This document shows positions 38,993 to 48,261 of a stretch of 64,000 bases of DNA, one piece after another. Within the stretch, counting starts at the first letter, position 1. Each line of letters opens with the position of its first letter. Below the pieces are notes generated by a model. The model saw nothing but the letters and a program-made list of their open reading frames with translations. It did not search any database and was not told where the DNA came from. The position numbers and the translations under genes are program-made. The stretch comes from Streptomyces profundus (GTDB taxonomy: Bacteria > Actinomycetota > Actinomycetes > Streptomycetales > Streptomycetaceae), in assembly GCF_020740535.1 (NCBI RefSeq), contig NZ_CP082362.1:5206501-5270500 (forward strand), written 5' to 3'.

Positions 38993-40171
38993 ATGACCCG
39001 CGCGTTGCTCGTCGAAGCCGACGGCGGCTCCCGGGGCAACCCGGGCCCCGCCGGCTACGGCGCGGTGGTCAAGGACGCCGACACCGGCCAGGTGCTGGCC
39101 GAGACCGCCGCCTACATCGGCACGGCCACCAACAACGTCGCCGAGTACCGGGGGCTGATCGCCGGCCTGCGCGCCGCCTACGCCCTCTCGCCCGAGGCCA
39201 GGGTGCGGGTGCGGATGGACTCCAAGCTGGTCGTCGAGCAGATGTCGGGCCGCTGGAAGATCAAACACCCGGACATGCGCCCGCTGGCCATGGAGGCCCA
39301 GCAGATCTACCCCGCCGGCGCCGTGCGGTTCGAGTGGATGCCCAGGGAGCGCAACAAGCACGCCGACCGGCTGGCCAACGAGGCGATGGACGCCGGCCGG
39401 CGCGGCGAGGAGTGGCAGCCGAGCGGGCCGCCCACGCTGGAGCCGTCGGCGTTGGGGGAGCGGCCGGCGCTGGAGGAGCCGCCGGCCTTGACGGAGCCGC
39501 CGGTGGCCGAGGTGGCGCGCGGTTGGGGCCCCTCGACCGGCACCCCCACCACCCTGCTGCTGCTGCGCCACGGCGAGACCCCGTTCACCGCCGAGAAGCG
39601 CTTCTCCGGCAGCGGCGGCCCCGACCCCGAGCTGACCGACACCGGGCAGGCACAGGCCGCCTCGGCCGCCGGCGCGCTGACCGGCGCCGGCATCGGCGCC
39701 GTCGTCAGCTCCCCCCTGCGGCGCTGCCGGCAGACCGCCGAGGCCGTCGCGGCGCGCCTCGGCCTGGACGTCCGGATCGAACCTGGCCTGCGGGAGACGG
39801 ACTTCGGCAGCTGGGAGGGGCTCACCTTCGAGGAGATCGGGCAGCGCCACCCGGCCGACCTGCGCGCCTGGCTCAGCAGCGCGGACGCGGCGCCCACCGG
39901 CGGCGGCGAGAGCTTCGCCGCTGTCGCCCGCCGGGTGGCCGTCGCCAGGGACAAGACGCTGGCCCGGTTCCCGGGCCGCACGGTGCTCGCGGTGACGCAT
40001 GTCACCCCGGTCAAGACCCTGGTGCGGCTGGCCCTCGGCGCGCCGCCGTCCGCGATGTTCCGCATGGAGCTGTCGCCGGCCGCGCTCAGCGAGGTCGGCT
40101 ACTACGCGGACGGCAACGCCACGGTGCGGCGCTTCAACGACACCGCGCACCTGGGGCTCACACCTCGCTGA
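38993..40171 (+). CDS. Bifunctional RNase HI / histidine acid phosphatase
   Basis: A 392-residue fusion. Residues 1-140 form an RNase HI domain (VEADGGSRGNPGPAGYGAVV, NNVAEYRGLIAGL, RMDSKLVVEQMSG, KHADRLANEA), with the D-E-D-D metal ligands in place. A Pro/Glu/Ala-rich linker with LEPSALGE-type repeats follows (about 145-175). Residues about 180-392 form a phosphatase of the CobC/PGM type (LLLLRHGETPFTAEKRFSGS, SSPLRRCRQTAE, LAVTHVTPVKTLV). The same fusion is known in Mycobacterium, where the phosphatase part has alpha-ribazole-phosphatase-like activity. Its end overlaps the convergent yaaA gene by 14 bp. Confidence 0.93.
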   Translation: MTRALLVEADGGSRGNPGPAGYGAVVKDADTGQVLAETAAYIGTATNNVAEYRGLIAGLRAAYALSPEARVRVRMDSKLVVEQMSGRWKIKHPDMRPLAMEAQQIYPAGAVRFEWMPRERNKHADRLANEAMDAGRRGEEWQPSGPPTLEPSALGERPALEEPPALTEPPVAEVARGWGPSTGTPTTLLLLRHGETPFTAEKRFSGSGGPDPELTDTGQAQAASAAGALTGAGIGAVVSSPLRRCRQTAEAVAARLGLDVRIEPGLRETDFGSWEGLTFEEIGQRHPADLRAWLSSADAAPTGGGESFAAVARRVAVARDKTLARFPGRTVLAVTHVTPVKTLVRLALGAPPSAMFRMELSPAALSEVGYYADGNATVRRFNDTAHLGLTPR

Positions 40172-40943
40172 CCACCACGTCAAGACGGCTGGGCGCGGCC
40201 TCGTCGCGCTCCACCCGGTAGCCCAGGTCGCGCAGCGCGTCCGCCACCCGGCCCGCGCCGCGCGGCAACGGGCCGGCCTCCAGCAGATCCCGGACCAGCC
40301 GGCCCTTGGTCGCCTTGTTGAAGTGGCTGACCACGGTGCGCTTCGGCACCCCGCCGACCAGCCGCTCCTGCAACACCCGCACCGTGAGCGTGCGGTCACC
40401 CACCTCGCCCGTGGGTCGCCACAGCGCCGCGTAGGCCGCCGAACGCAGATCCAACACCGGGCCGCCGCCGGCCGCTTCGGGCAGTGCCTCGGCCAGCGGG
40501 CCGCGCCAGTGGCCGGCCAGAGCGCCCACCCCTGGCAGCCGCACCCCGGCCGAGCAGCGGTACGCCGGGACGCGGTCCCCGATCCGCAGTGCGCCCCAGA
40601 GGCCGGAGAAGACCACCAACGCGCCGGCCGCCCGCCGCTTCGCCGCCGCGCTCAACCCGCCCAGGGCCAACGCGTCGTACAGCACCCCGGTGTACACGGC
40701 GGAGACCCGCCCGGTCGGCGCGCTCCGCAGCGCGGCGTTCCGCGCCACCTCCCCGACCTGCCCCGCGCTCAGCCCGAGGACCTCCCTGGCCTTCTCCGCA
40801 TCGCCCGAGCACAGCGCGACCAACTCGTCCAACACCCGCGCCCTGGCCTCCGTCAACCCGGGGAACGACAGCGACTCCAACGCGACGGGACGGCCCTTGA
40901 GCCCCCCGGCCTTGCCCTCCGAGGGCGGCAGCAGCACCAACAT
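40158..40943 (-). CDS. yaaA: Peroxide stress protein YaaA (DUF328)
   Basis: A 261-residue cytosolic protein of the YaaA family, which in E. coli lowers free iron during peroxide stress and binds DNA with a helix-hairpin-helix-like fold. The N-terminus LVLLPPSEGKAGGLKGRPVA is diagnostic, followed by YTGVLYDALAL, VFSGLWGALRIGDRVPAYRC, VVSHFNKATKGRLVRDLLEA and a closing LGYRVE. ATG at 40943. It converges on the RNase H gene and lies next to rnpB, which is transcribed in the opposite direction. Confidence 0.92.
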   Translation of the reverse strand: MLVLLPPSEGKAGGLKGRPVALESLSFPGLTEARARVLDELVALCSGDAEKAREVLGLSAGQVGEVARNAALRSAPTGRVSAVYTGVLYDALALGGLSAAAKRRAAGALVVFSGLWGALRIGDRVPAYRCSAGVRLPGVGALAGHWRGPLAEALPEAAGGGPVLDLRSAAYAALWRPTGEVGDRTLTVRVLQERLVGGVPKRTVVSHFNKATKGRLVRDLLEAGPLPRGAGRVADALRDLGYRVERDEAAPSRLDVVVSEV

Positions 40944-40994
40944 GACCAGCAGCGTACGTCCTCCTCCGAAGGGGTATCGTGGACCGCACGGCGG

Positions 40995-41404
40995 ACGAGC
41001 CGGCCGGGCGGTCGCGTTGGGGCTCCCACTGGGAGACCCACCGAGGAACGTCCGGGCTCCACAGGGCAGGGTGGTAGGTAACGCCTACCTGGGGTGACCC
41101 ACGGGACAGTGCCACAGAAAACAAACCGCCGGGGCCGCGCGAGCGGCACCCGGTAAGGGTGAAACGGTGGTGTAAGAGACCACCAGCGCCCAGGGTGACC
41201 TGGGCGGCTCGGTAAACCCCACCCGGAGCAAGGTCAAGAAGGGGCCGCGCCAGCGGCCTCGCGTGAACGCCCGAGGGCTGCCCGCCCGAGTTCACGGGTA
41301 GACCGCTTGAGGGTGATGGCGACATCACCCCTAGATGGATGACCGCCACCCTGGCGGGCCCCGGCCCCCCAGGCACACAGAACCCGGCGTACAGGCCGCC
41401 TCGT
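40995..41404 (+). ncRNA. rnpB: RNase P RNA (bacterial type A)
   Basis: The catalytic RNA of RNase P, about 410 nt. Diagnostic parts are the P4/J region GAGGAACGTCCGGGCTCCAC (41042-41061), GCCACAGAAAACAAACCGCC (41110-41129), GGTAAGGGTGAAACGGTGG (41152-41170), and the closing ACAGAACCCGGCGTACAGGC (41377-41396). P1 is formed by ACGAGCCGGCC at 40995-41005 and GGCCGCCTCGT at 41394-41404. The last 24 bases of the gene are duplicated at 55.2 kb, so the 3' end has been used as an integration site. Confidence 0.95.
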
Positions 41405-41465
41405 CCGTCGCCTCACCGTTCTTCCTGGTCAGAGCGGGTGCGCCGGCCGCGCACCCGCCCCGGGG
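41381..41465 (+). repeat. Left attachment repeat (attL) in rnpB 3' end
   Basis: This is the left copy of the 85-bp direct repeat. It differs from the right copy at 41390, 41415, 41416 and 41423. The longest shared blocks are 24 bp (41391-41414, spanning the rnpB end) and 42 bp (41424-41465). The 24-bp block is the most likely crossover core. Confidence 0.8.
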
Positions 41466-41812
41466 GCAACCCCTGAGTGGATCACCGCGGTCACGTTGAC
41501 CCCACCGACCGCGGTCGGCGGGTGGGCGTAGGTGTCCCAGCTCTCGGAGAACTCCGCATGCCGGGAGAGCGCCTGCACGGTCTTGGGGTCGTGGAAACGG
41601 GTTCTCTCCGGCAGTCCCGCGATCCGCAGGGCCCGGTGCCACCTCTGGTTGAGATCGCTGCGCTGGACCGGACTCCCGAACCGGTTGGTGACCAGCAGCC
41701 CCTCGTCGGGGGCGGCGCCGGAGACACTCAGCTGATCCGCGAGGAAGCGGACCGGCCGTCCCCCGATGTCCGGGTCCACCCACGACTCGGTTATGGGCGC
41801 TGGCCTCATCCC
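41429..41812 (-). pseudogene. C-terminal remnant of a tyrosine integrase
   Basis: About 125 residues in one frame resemble the catalytic end of a phage/AICE integrase: VTNRFGSPVQRSDLNQRWH, ALRIAGLPERTRFHD, then KTVQALSRHAEFSESWDTYA. The stretch that should read LRHTYASLLIAAG between RFHD and KTVQ is deleted, removing the R-H catalytic pair, and the N-terminal two thirds are gone. The tyrosine of DTYAH remains. Its 3' end runs into the left attachment repeat, the usual layout for an integrase that uses an RNA-gene 3' end. Confidence 0.8.
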
Positions 41813-41944
41813 AGCTGCGGAAGGCGGGCCGAGATGCGGGGTGTCGCGGGGTGTGGGACAGGGGCGGGGTGTCGGTGGTTGGGTAGTGGGTGGGGCGGTC
41901 AACTCGTCTTCAGTGCAGTGAGTTCGGTGACGGGGAGGGGCAGA

Positions 41945-43462
41945 GTGGAGCCGTTGCGGGCGGGGGATCCAGCGCGGGTGGGTGGTTTTGTGTTGCGGGG
42001 CCGCTTGGGTGCCGGTGGGATGGGTGAGGTGTTCCTGGGCCGGTCGCCGGGGGGCCGTTTGGTGGCGGTGAAGGTGGTGTATCCGCACTTGGCGGGTCAG
42101 CGGGATTTCCGTGCTCGTTTCGCCCGGGAGGTGGTGGCGGCCGAGGCGGTCAGTGGGGCGTTCACCGCTCCTGTGGTGGCTGCCGGGCCGGACGATGACT
42201 TGCCGTGGATCGCGACCGCCTACATCCCCGGCCCGGACCTGGCCGAGGCGGTAGCCGGGGCCGGCTCGCTGCCGGAGGGTGCGGTGTGGGGGTTGGCGGC
42301 CGGGTTGGTCGAGGCGTTGCAGGCCATCCACGTGAAGGGGCTGCTGCATCGGGATCTGAAGCCGTCGAACGTGCTGCTGGCCGCAGACGGTCCGCGAGTG
42401 ATCGATTTCGGGATCGCCCGCACGATGGAGGGCGCCTCGCTGACGGGGACCGGGATGGTGATCGGCACGCCTGGTTTCATGTCCCCGGAGCAAGCCGAGG
42501 GCGGTCGCGTCGGGCCGGCCAGCGACATCTTCGCGCTCGGAGCGGTCCTCGCCTATGCCGCCAGCGGCACCGAACCCTTCGGGCAGGGCGCGCTCTTGGC
42601 GATCCTGAACCGCGTCGTCAACCAGGACCCGAACCTGAACGCCGTCCACGGTCCACTTCACGACCTGATCGCCGCCTGCCTGGCCAAGAACCCCGATGAA
42701 CGGCCTACCCTTCCTCAGCTGTTGGACCAGGTCACCTCGCAGTGGGCCCCGCCTGACGAAGGCCCTACCGGCGGGTCCCTGTGGCCCATCGCCGTGACCA
42801 CCCTCATCCAACAACGGGCCACCACCCCGTACACCCAGCCTGCGGCCCGGGCCCCGTTCCATGACGCCCCCACCGCGACAGCACCCGCCCCGAGGGAGCT
42901 GACCCGCCGCTTCGAAGAGGCGCTACGCACCGGCGAGGCGGGGGATCATGCTGAGGCGGCGCGGCTCTTGGCCGGGGTTGTTTCCGATCGTGCGCGTGTT
43001 CTCGGGGCTGACCATCCTGACACCCTGCGCGCCCGGTACAACCACGCCTGGTACACGGGGGACATGGGGGCAGACACGGAGGCGGTGCGACTGTTGGCCG
43101 AGCTGGCTGTGGACTACGCGCGCGTGTCGGGTCCTGACCACTCCGACACCCTGCACGCGCGCCGTCTCCATGCCTATGTGCTGGGGCGGGCGGGGGAGCA
43201 TGGGGAAGCGTCCCGGCTGCTGGCTGGCGTCGTCGCGGATTATGAGCGTGTGCTTGGCCTCAGCCACCCCCATGCGCTGACCGCCCGCCATAATCACGCC
43301 TTCGCGCTCGGACGCGCCGGAGAGCCATTGGAAGCGTCCCGGCTGCTCGCCGACCTCATCACGGACTATGAGCGTGTGCTCGGCTCCGACCACCCCCGCA
43401 CCCTGAACGCGCGCGAGGGCTACGACTGGAACCTGCGCCAGTTGAAGAAACGCGGAAAGTGA
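41945..43462 (+). CDS. Serine/threonine protein kinase with C-terminal tetratricopeptide repeats
   Basis: A 505-residue cytosolic kinase. The catalytic domain (about 10-270) has the glycine loop GRLGAGGMGEVFLGRS, VAVKVVYP (Lys), HRDLKPSNVLL, VIDFGIART and GTPGFMSPEQAEG. No membrane helix follows; a Pro/Thr-rich linker leads to four tandem repeats of about 42 residues (A-x-LLAGVVSDRARVLGADHPDT type) similar to kinesin-light-chain TPRs. GTG at 41945 is preceded by GGGGAGGGG. It lies inside the island upstream of cas genes but is separated by pseudogenes, so a direct link with CRISPR is not shown. A perfect 22-bp palindrome (43524-43545) lies about 60 bp downstream. Confidence 0.88.
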   Translation: MEPLRAGDPARVGGFVLRGRLGAGGMGEVFLGRSPGGRLVAVKVVYPHLAGQRDFRARFAREVVAAEAVSGAFTAPVVAAGPDDDLPWIATAYIPGPDLAEAVAGAGSLPEGAVWGLAAGLVEALQAIHVKGLLHRDLKPSNVLLAADGPRVIDFGIARTMEGASLTGTGMVIGTPGFMSPEQAEGGRVGPASDIFALGAVLAYAASGTEPFGQGALLAILNRVVNQDPNLNAVHGPLHDLIAACLAKNPDERPTLPQLLDQVTSQWAPPDEGPTGGSLWPIAVTTLIQQRATTPYTQPAARAPFHDAPTATAPAPRELTRRFEEALRTGEAGDHAEAARLLAGVVSDRARVLGADHPDTLRARYNHAWYTGDMGADTEAVRLLAELAVDYARVSGPDHSDTLHARRLHAYVLGRAGEHGEASRLLAGVVADYERVLGLSHPHALTARHNHAFALGRAGEPLEASRLLADLITDYERVLGSDHPRTLNAREGYDWNLRQLKKRGK

Positions 43463-43523
43463 CCGGGGCTGGCCGCGTTCGCGGGAACGGGCTTGTCAAG
43501 GCGTGGGGAGCAGATCGAGTAGT

Positions 43524-43545
43524 GCCCGGACCGGCCGGTCCGGGC
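43524..43545. terminator. 22-bp perfect palindrome after the kinase gene
   Basis: GCCCGGACCGG followed directly by its reverse complement forms a perfect palindrome 61 bp downstream of the kinase stop. It may be a terminator or a dimeric-protein site. Confidence 0.5.
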
Positions 43546-43576
43546 GACCGCGCACCCGGTCTTCGGTTGCCTGGTC

Positions 43577-44387
43577 TCAGCGACGCCGGACGGGAAGCTC
43601 GGGGCCGGTGACTACGGCTATCTCCCGTGAAGTCACGAGGCTTCCCGTCGCGGTGTCCTGCCCAGCAGTTAATCGCGGAGCGCACCCCGGGCACCAAAGT
43701 CGATCTCCAGCGCCGCCGGGCTCTGACCGCCTCGACCTGGAGCGGACGTCACCCCGGGGGGTGCGCTGGAGAGCTGGGTCAGCGTGGCGCCGGCTCCGGT
43801 GCGCAGGGAGCGGGTGATGGTGAGGACTTCGCGGGTGGATGGAGGCGGCGGCGTCCATGGCCCAGGCGCACAGCTGTCCGTGCCCGGCCTGTTGGGTGAA
43901 TTCCATCGCTTCGGCAGCTGCCTGCTGAAGGACCTGCGCTGTGGCGGCCGGGGAGGACAGGGCCAGTCCGGCGAGTTTCACCGCGTCGCGACGCTTCGCC
44001 TCCGCCACCTCCGTGAAGGTCCGCGAGCCCACGTTATTGCGGGCTGTCTTCCCGTCAGAAAGTCTTCCACCGTCCGGCGCCGGGTCCCAAGGCGAGCGGG
44101 AGGCACCTGCCTCGGTGGGTGGCGAATAGTCGTGGGCGAAGCCGAGTGCGACCGGATGAGTCGCGAACAAGCGGCAGAGCAGGTAGTCCGCGCTCGGGAG
44201 GACGCCGGCCTCCCAGTCCTTCCAAGACCGCTCGGAGAGCCCGACCTTGGCCAAACCCTGGGCTTCGACCAGCTGGTGAGCCTCGGCTACCGCACGAGCG
44301 ATGGCCCAGCCCATCGCCAGGCGGCGACACTTGAGCCGGCGAATGCCCACAGTGCGTCGCTATCGCCTCCGCGATCTCCGTGATCAA
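43577..44387 (-). pseudogene. Frameshifted XRE-type helix-turn-helix regulator
   Basis: Several frames are needed to read this gene. It begins near 44387 (TTG, ITEIAEAIATHCGHS), then shifts frame to RLKCRRLAMGWAIARAVAEA and LGLSERSWKDWEAG-like text, the HTH region of a Streptomyces XRE family. Later comes EAKRRDAVKLAGLALSSPA and a second shift near 43860. No intact protein is possible. It lies between the kinase and cas3 and shows decay of the island's non-CRISPR genes. Confidence 0.65.
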
Positions 44388-44707
44388 GGCGCCCTCTCGC
44401 AGTGACCTCCCGCACGAGGCGTTGTGGACCGGGGTGGATCCGTTCGCCGTCTCGGCTCTCACGTCCTGCGCCCTCCCACAGAGGCGCCCGCTGACAGCGC
44501 CGGGTGCGCGGTCTGGTGCTGACGGTGATCGCTTGCCTACCCCGGGGGACGGCCAAACCCGACAACCAAGGGCGGGGTGACCGCCCGCGGCGGGCGGCCG
44601 GCCCGCCGACGGTGAACGGCGAGACCGAGCCGGACGTGTAACGCGCCTTCCCCCCATCCGCACGCCCCGGGCTCTTGCCCGGTGGGAGAACGAGAGGGAC
44701 ACGCACC
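44388..44707. other. Island spacer without an intact gene
   Basis: This spacer of 320 bp separates the regulator remnant from the hydroxylase remnant. It contains scrambled GC-rich sequence with no credible ORF. GGAGAACGAGAGG at 44685-44697 is the ribosome-binding region of the following remnant. Confidence 0.45.
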
Positions 44708-45010
44708 ATGGAAGACGCACCGCCGACCGTCGCCCTGTCCGGGCAGATCGCCCAGATGGACGGCTTGGACTGGCGGTGATCGAGCGGATGCGACATGGGG
44801 CCCTTACCGCTCCGGCGCCCTGGAAGGCCGCGTACAGCGAGTTCCAGTCCGGTGGCTGGTGGACCACGTCGCTGATGAACGCCTCCGGCGAGGCCGCCGA
44901 TGGCGCCGCCTGCCCGACCGGTCTGCTACAGCGGATGCCGGCGACCGCAGTCCTGTTGGCCGGGCTCGGGCTGTCCTACATGTGGGTGCGGCTCGCGCGG
45001 CTGGCTATAC
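44708..45010 (+). pseudogene. Truncated, frameshifted aspartyl/asparaginyl beta-hydroxylase-like gene
   Basis: The reading begins MEDAPPTVALSGQIAQMDGL at 44708 and hits a stop after 23 codons. In the next frame the protein continues VIERMRHGALTAPAPWKAAY, SEFQSGGWWTTSLMNASGEA, then LLAGLGLSYMWVRLARL, and is lost near 45010. These segments resemble bacterial 2-oxoglutarate-dependent Asp/Asn or proline hydroxylase-like proteins. Only about 100 of 300 residues survive, and all iron ligands are missing. The short first ORF should not be mistaken for a peptide gene. Confidence 0.6.
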
Positions 45011-45096
45011 ACCATCAACAGCCGCTCAAACCTGAGTTTCGGGTGGTCTCCTCAAAGAGCTCATCAGGACCCCTGTGTAGTCGTACAGTTACGCGC

Positions 45097-47406
45097 ATGG
45101 GGGTGGAGGTGAACGGTGAGGAGTTGTACGCGCACAGTCGGTGTGCGGGGTCCGGGGTTCGTCATGGGTTGGCTGAACACCTGCGGGGGACGGCCGCGTT
45201 GGCGGGGCGGTTCGGTGGGGTGTTCGGCGCGGCTGAGCTGGCGGAGTACCTGGCCCTTGTCCACGACGTGGGCAAGGGATGCTGTGCCTGGCAGAACACG
45301 CTGATCAATCACGCGGAGCCCAACGACAAGCCCGTCGGCATCCCGCACAAGGACGCGGGGGCGTGGCTGGCGCAGGAGTACACATCCAAGATGCTCGCGG
45401 CAGTGGTGCACGGGCACCATGGCGGTCTGTCCGAGCGCAACAGGGTCGCGGAAGTCGTGAAGAACGTGCGGTCCGGGACCGACGCCGACGCCAGGAACGC
45501 GCGAGAGTCCGTGGATGCCGTTTCCGCCGTCGTCCCCGAGATCCTTCCCGGTCAACGCCTCGCCCTGCCAGCATGGTTGGGAGCGTTGCCGGCCCGCGAG
45601 CGGGGGCTGGGCAAGGACCTCCTGATCCGGATGCTGTTCAGCTGCCTGGTGGACGCCGACTACCTGGACACGGCCGCCCACTTTGACGGCACGGGGACAC
45701 CGCGCGTCGCGGGAGACGCCGACATGGCCGTGCTCGGTGCTCGCTTCGAGACTCGGCGGGCGGAGTTCCTGGCAGGACGAGAGCCATCGCGTGTCGATGC
45801 CATTCGCAGCGGGGTGTACGAGCAGGCGCTCGCCGCCGCCGAGCGGGAGCCGGGGCTGTATGTGCTCCATGTGCCGACGGGAGGCGGGAAGACGCTGGCC
45901 TCGGCCGGGTTCGCGCTCCGTCATGCCGCCAGGCACCGGATGGGGCGGATCGTGTTCGCCGTTCCGTTCATCAGCATCACCGAGCAGAACGCCGCCGTGT
46001 ACCGCGATCTGCTGGATCCGCACAGGGGCGAGCCCGGCGGTCCGGTGGTTCTTGAGCACCACAGCTCCGCCGACCTGGAGGAGGAAGTCGCCGGCCCCTG
46101 GGCGCGGTTGGCGGCGGAGAACTGGGACGCTCCGGTGGTTGTCACCACGACGGTTCAGTTGTTCCAGTCGTTGTTCTCCCACCGCCCGGCCGCGATGCGG
46201 AAGCTGCATCGGCTGGCCGGATCCGTGATCGTGTTGGACGAAGTGCAGGCGCTTCCGGACCGGTTGCTCGCACCGATCCTGAGCGTTTTGCGCGGGCTGG
46301 TGGACCACTTCGGCGCGTCGGTGGTCCTGGCCTCGGCGACGCAGCCGGAGTTCTGGGCCCGCCCCGAGTGGGACGGTGCCGCCCGTCATCTGGTGGTCGA
46401 CGATGTGTCCACGCTCTTCGACGAGTTGCGTCGGGTGACGTACCACTGGCGGTCGGACGAGGGGGGTTCCTGGGAGACGATCGCCGAGGAGATCCTCGAA
46501 GAGCCGGGTTCTCGGGTGCTGACCGTGGTCAACACGACCCGCGACGCCGCCACGCTCCACCGCCTGCTCGCCGAAGCGCTGGCGCCGGCTGACGATGACT
46601 TGGCGGATGCGGACGAGGCATCCGAACGGCCCATGGTTCTGCATCTGTCGACCAGGATGACGGCCGGGCATCGACGAGAAGTGATCGACCTTATCCGGAA
46701 GCGATTGGCGGAACGACAGCCGACGTTCGTTGTGTCAACAAGTCTGATCGAGGCTGGAGTTGATCTCGACTTTCCGTGCGTCTACCGGGCGGTGGCCCCC
46801 GCAGAGTCCATGCAACAGGCGGCAGGCCGTTGTAACCGGGACGGGCGTGACGACGACGGCAGGGTCGTCATCTTCCGCCCGGCGGAGGGCGGCGACCCGA
46901 AAAGTAAGTCGTACAAAGCGGCAAAGGAGGCGTCCGAACGCTTCTTCGGCCCGGAACTCGCCGCGCCCGATGATCTCGCTGCCCTGTCCTCGTACTACGC
47001 CGAGCGGTACGCGGCGCAGGGGAGCGACGGACGTGCGTTCGGGGAGGAGATCCAGCGGCTGCGGCGAGAGCTGGACTTCCCGGAGGTGGCCAGGTCGTTC
47101 CAGATGATCGACGACGCCTACTCCCAACCCGTGGTCGTGATCCGACCGGAGTTGACCGAGGCGGAGCGCGACGTGATCGAGGCCGATATCAAGAGCCTCG
47201 GCGACCCCTATCCCACGGGCCCGGAGGTATGGCGCCGGCTCCAGCCCCATACGGCCTCGCTGCCGCGCCACGAGGTCCGAGAGGCACTGAACAACCGCCT
47301 CGCCGACCTGGTCGTCGGCGACCTGGTGGTCTGGCGCGGCTTCTACGACCCGCTCCGGGGGTTGGACAGCGAGCGGGTGGAGGACCCGACCGCGTTCCTG
47401 GTCTGA
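45097..47406 (+). CDS. cas3: Type I CRISPR helicase-nuclease Cas3 (I-C)
   Basis: A 769-residue Cas3 with an N-terminal HD nuclease (ALVHDVGKGCCAWQ near 57, VVHGHHGGLSERN near 110, DADYLDTAAHF near 190) and an SF2 helicase (Walker A HVPTGGGKTLASAG near 262, Walker B VLDEVQALPD near 380, motif III ASATQPEF, motif VI QAAGRCNRDGR near 578). It nicks and degrades target DNA after Cascade binding. ATG at 45097 is chosen; TACAGT at 45084-45089 may be a -10 so close that the transcript could be leaderless. It is the first gene of the cas operon. All HD and helicase motifs appear intact. Confidence 0.95.
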   Translation: MGVEVNGEELYAHSRCAGSGVRHGLAEHLRGTAALAGRFGGVFGAAELAEYLALVHDVGKGCCAWQNTLINHAEPNDKPVGIPHKDAGAWLAQEYTSKMLAAVVHGHHGGLSERNRVAEVVKNVRSGTDADARNARESVDAVSAVVPEILPGQRLALPAWLGALPARERGLGKDLLIRMLFSCLVDADYLDTAAHFDGTGTPRVAGDADMAVLGARFETRRAEFLAGREPSRVDAIRSGVYEQALAAAEREPGLYVLHVPTGGGKTLASAGFALRHAARHRMGRIVFAVPFISITEQNAAVYRDLLDPHRGEPGGPVVLEHHSSADLEEEVAGPWARLAAENWDAPVVVTTTVQLFQSLFSHRPAAMRKLHRLAGSVIVLDEVQALPDRLLAPILSVLRGLVDHFGASVVLASATQPEFWARPEWDGAARHLVVDDVSTLFDELRRVTYHWRSDEGGSWETIAEEILEEPGSRVLTVVNTTRDAATLHRLLAEALAPADDDLADADEASERPMVLHLSTRMTAGHRREVIDLIRKRLAERQPTFVVSTSLIEAGVDLDFPCVYRAVAPAESMQQAAGRCNRDGRDDDGRVVIFRPAEGGDPKSKSYKAAKEASERFFGPELAAPDDLAALSSYYAERYAAQGSDGRAFGEEIQRLRRELDFPEVARSFQMIDDAYSQPVVVIRPELTEAERDVIEADIKSLGDPYPTGPEVWRRLQPHTASLPRHEVREALNNRLADLVVGDLVVWRGFYDPLRGLDSERVEDPTAFLV

Positions 47407-47482
47407 CGGGAGTGCCATATGCGGCGCGTGGCGCCCCTTTGTACCCCTCACGGGGGTGATGTATCTCCAAGAAAGGAAACTC

Positions 47483-48256
47483 ATGAGTTCGACGACCGCC
47501 GGTGCGCGGCGGCCCGCGCGGGGGAACGAGGGGTGGGCGTTTCCCGATCTCGTCGTGGAGACGTGGGGGGAGTTGGCGTGCTTCACCCGGCCGGAGTTGA
47601 AGTCGGAACGGGTGAGCTATCCGCTGATGACGCCTTCCGCCGCCGACGGTCTGCTCCAGTCCGTCTTCTGGAAGCCACAGTTCCAGTATGTGATCCGGCG
47701 GATCGAGGTGCTCAGCCCGGTGCGGTGGGCGCGGGTGCGGCGCAACGAGGTCGCGTCCGTGCCGAACGCGTCAACGGTGGCGGCGTTCCAGAAGGACCGG
47801 CGCCGGCGCTATGACGTGGAGGCGGACCGCGATCAGCGCGGCACGACCGCGCTGCAGGACGTGCGGTACCGGATTCACGCCCAGATCGCCGTCTCGGCGA
47901 AGGCGCGGGCCGGTGGCAACGGGTTCCCACCCGCCTCGGAGGAGAAGTACCGGGAGCAGTTGCGGCGGCGGGTCGAGCGCGGAGCGTGCTTCTCGCAACC
48001 GTTCTTCGGCTGCCGAGAGTTCACCGCCTTCTTCGGGCCGGCAACGGATCTGCCGCCGCAGACCGACTGGAACGACGAGTTGGGCGTGATGCTGCACTCC
48101 ATCGCGTACACACCCGAGGGCGAGCGGTATCGGTGGTTCCGCGCCTCGGTGCGTGGGGGTGTCATGGAGGTCGAGCAGCCGTTGCCCGAGGGCGCGGTCG
48201 CCGTGGCCGACCCCCACTGGCGTGCCGACGCGGGCTCAGGTTCGGGCGGGGAGTAG
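47483..48256 (+). CDS. cas5c: Cas5c, crRNA-processing subunit of type I-C Cascade
   Basis: A 257-residue Cas5 of the I-C (Cas5d) type, which in this subtype replaces Cas6 and cuts the repeat stem. Diagnostic segments are VVETWGELACFTRPELKSER, SYPLMTPSAADGLLQSVFWK (the Tyr/Lys/His active-site region) and FFGCREFTAFFGPATD. ATG at 47483 has AAAGGAA upstream; an in-frame upstream ATG lacks one. It is 76 bp after cas3 and 5 bp before cas8c. Confidence 0.94.
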   Translation: MSSTTAGARRPARGNEGWAFPDLVVETWGELACFTRPELKSERVSYPLMTPSAADGLLQSVFWKPQFQYVIRRIEVLSPVRWARVRRNEVASVPNASTVAAFQKDRRRRYDVEADRDQRGTTALQDVRYRIHAQIAVSAKARAGGNGFPPASEEKYREQLRRRVERGACFSQPFFGCREFTAFFGPATDLPPQTDWNDELGVMLHSIAYTPEGERYRWFRASVRGGVMEVEQPLPEGAVAVADPHWRADAGSGSGGE

Positions 48257-48261
48257 CCGAG

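Noticed and set aside
44708..44779. 23-codon ORF that could be a RiPP precursor before a hydroxylase
   Set aside because: The next frame continues the hydroxylase N-terminus immediately, so the short ORF is best explained as a frameshifted start of that remnant.
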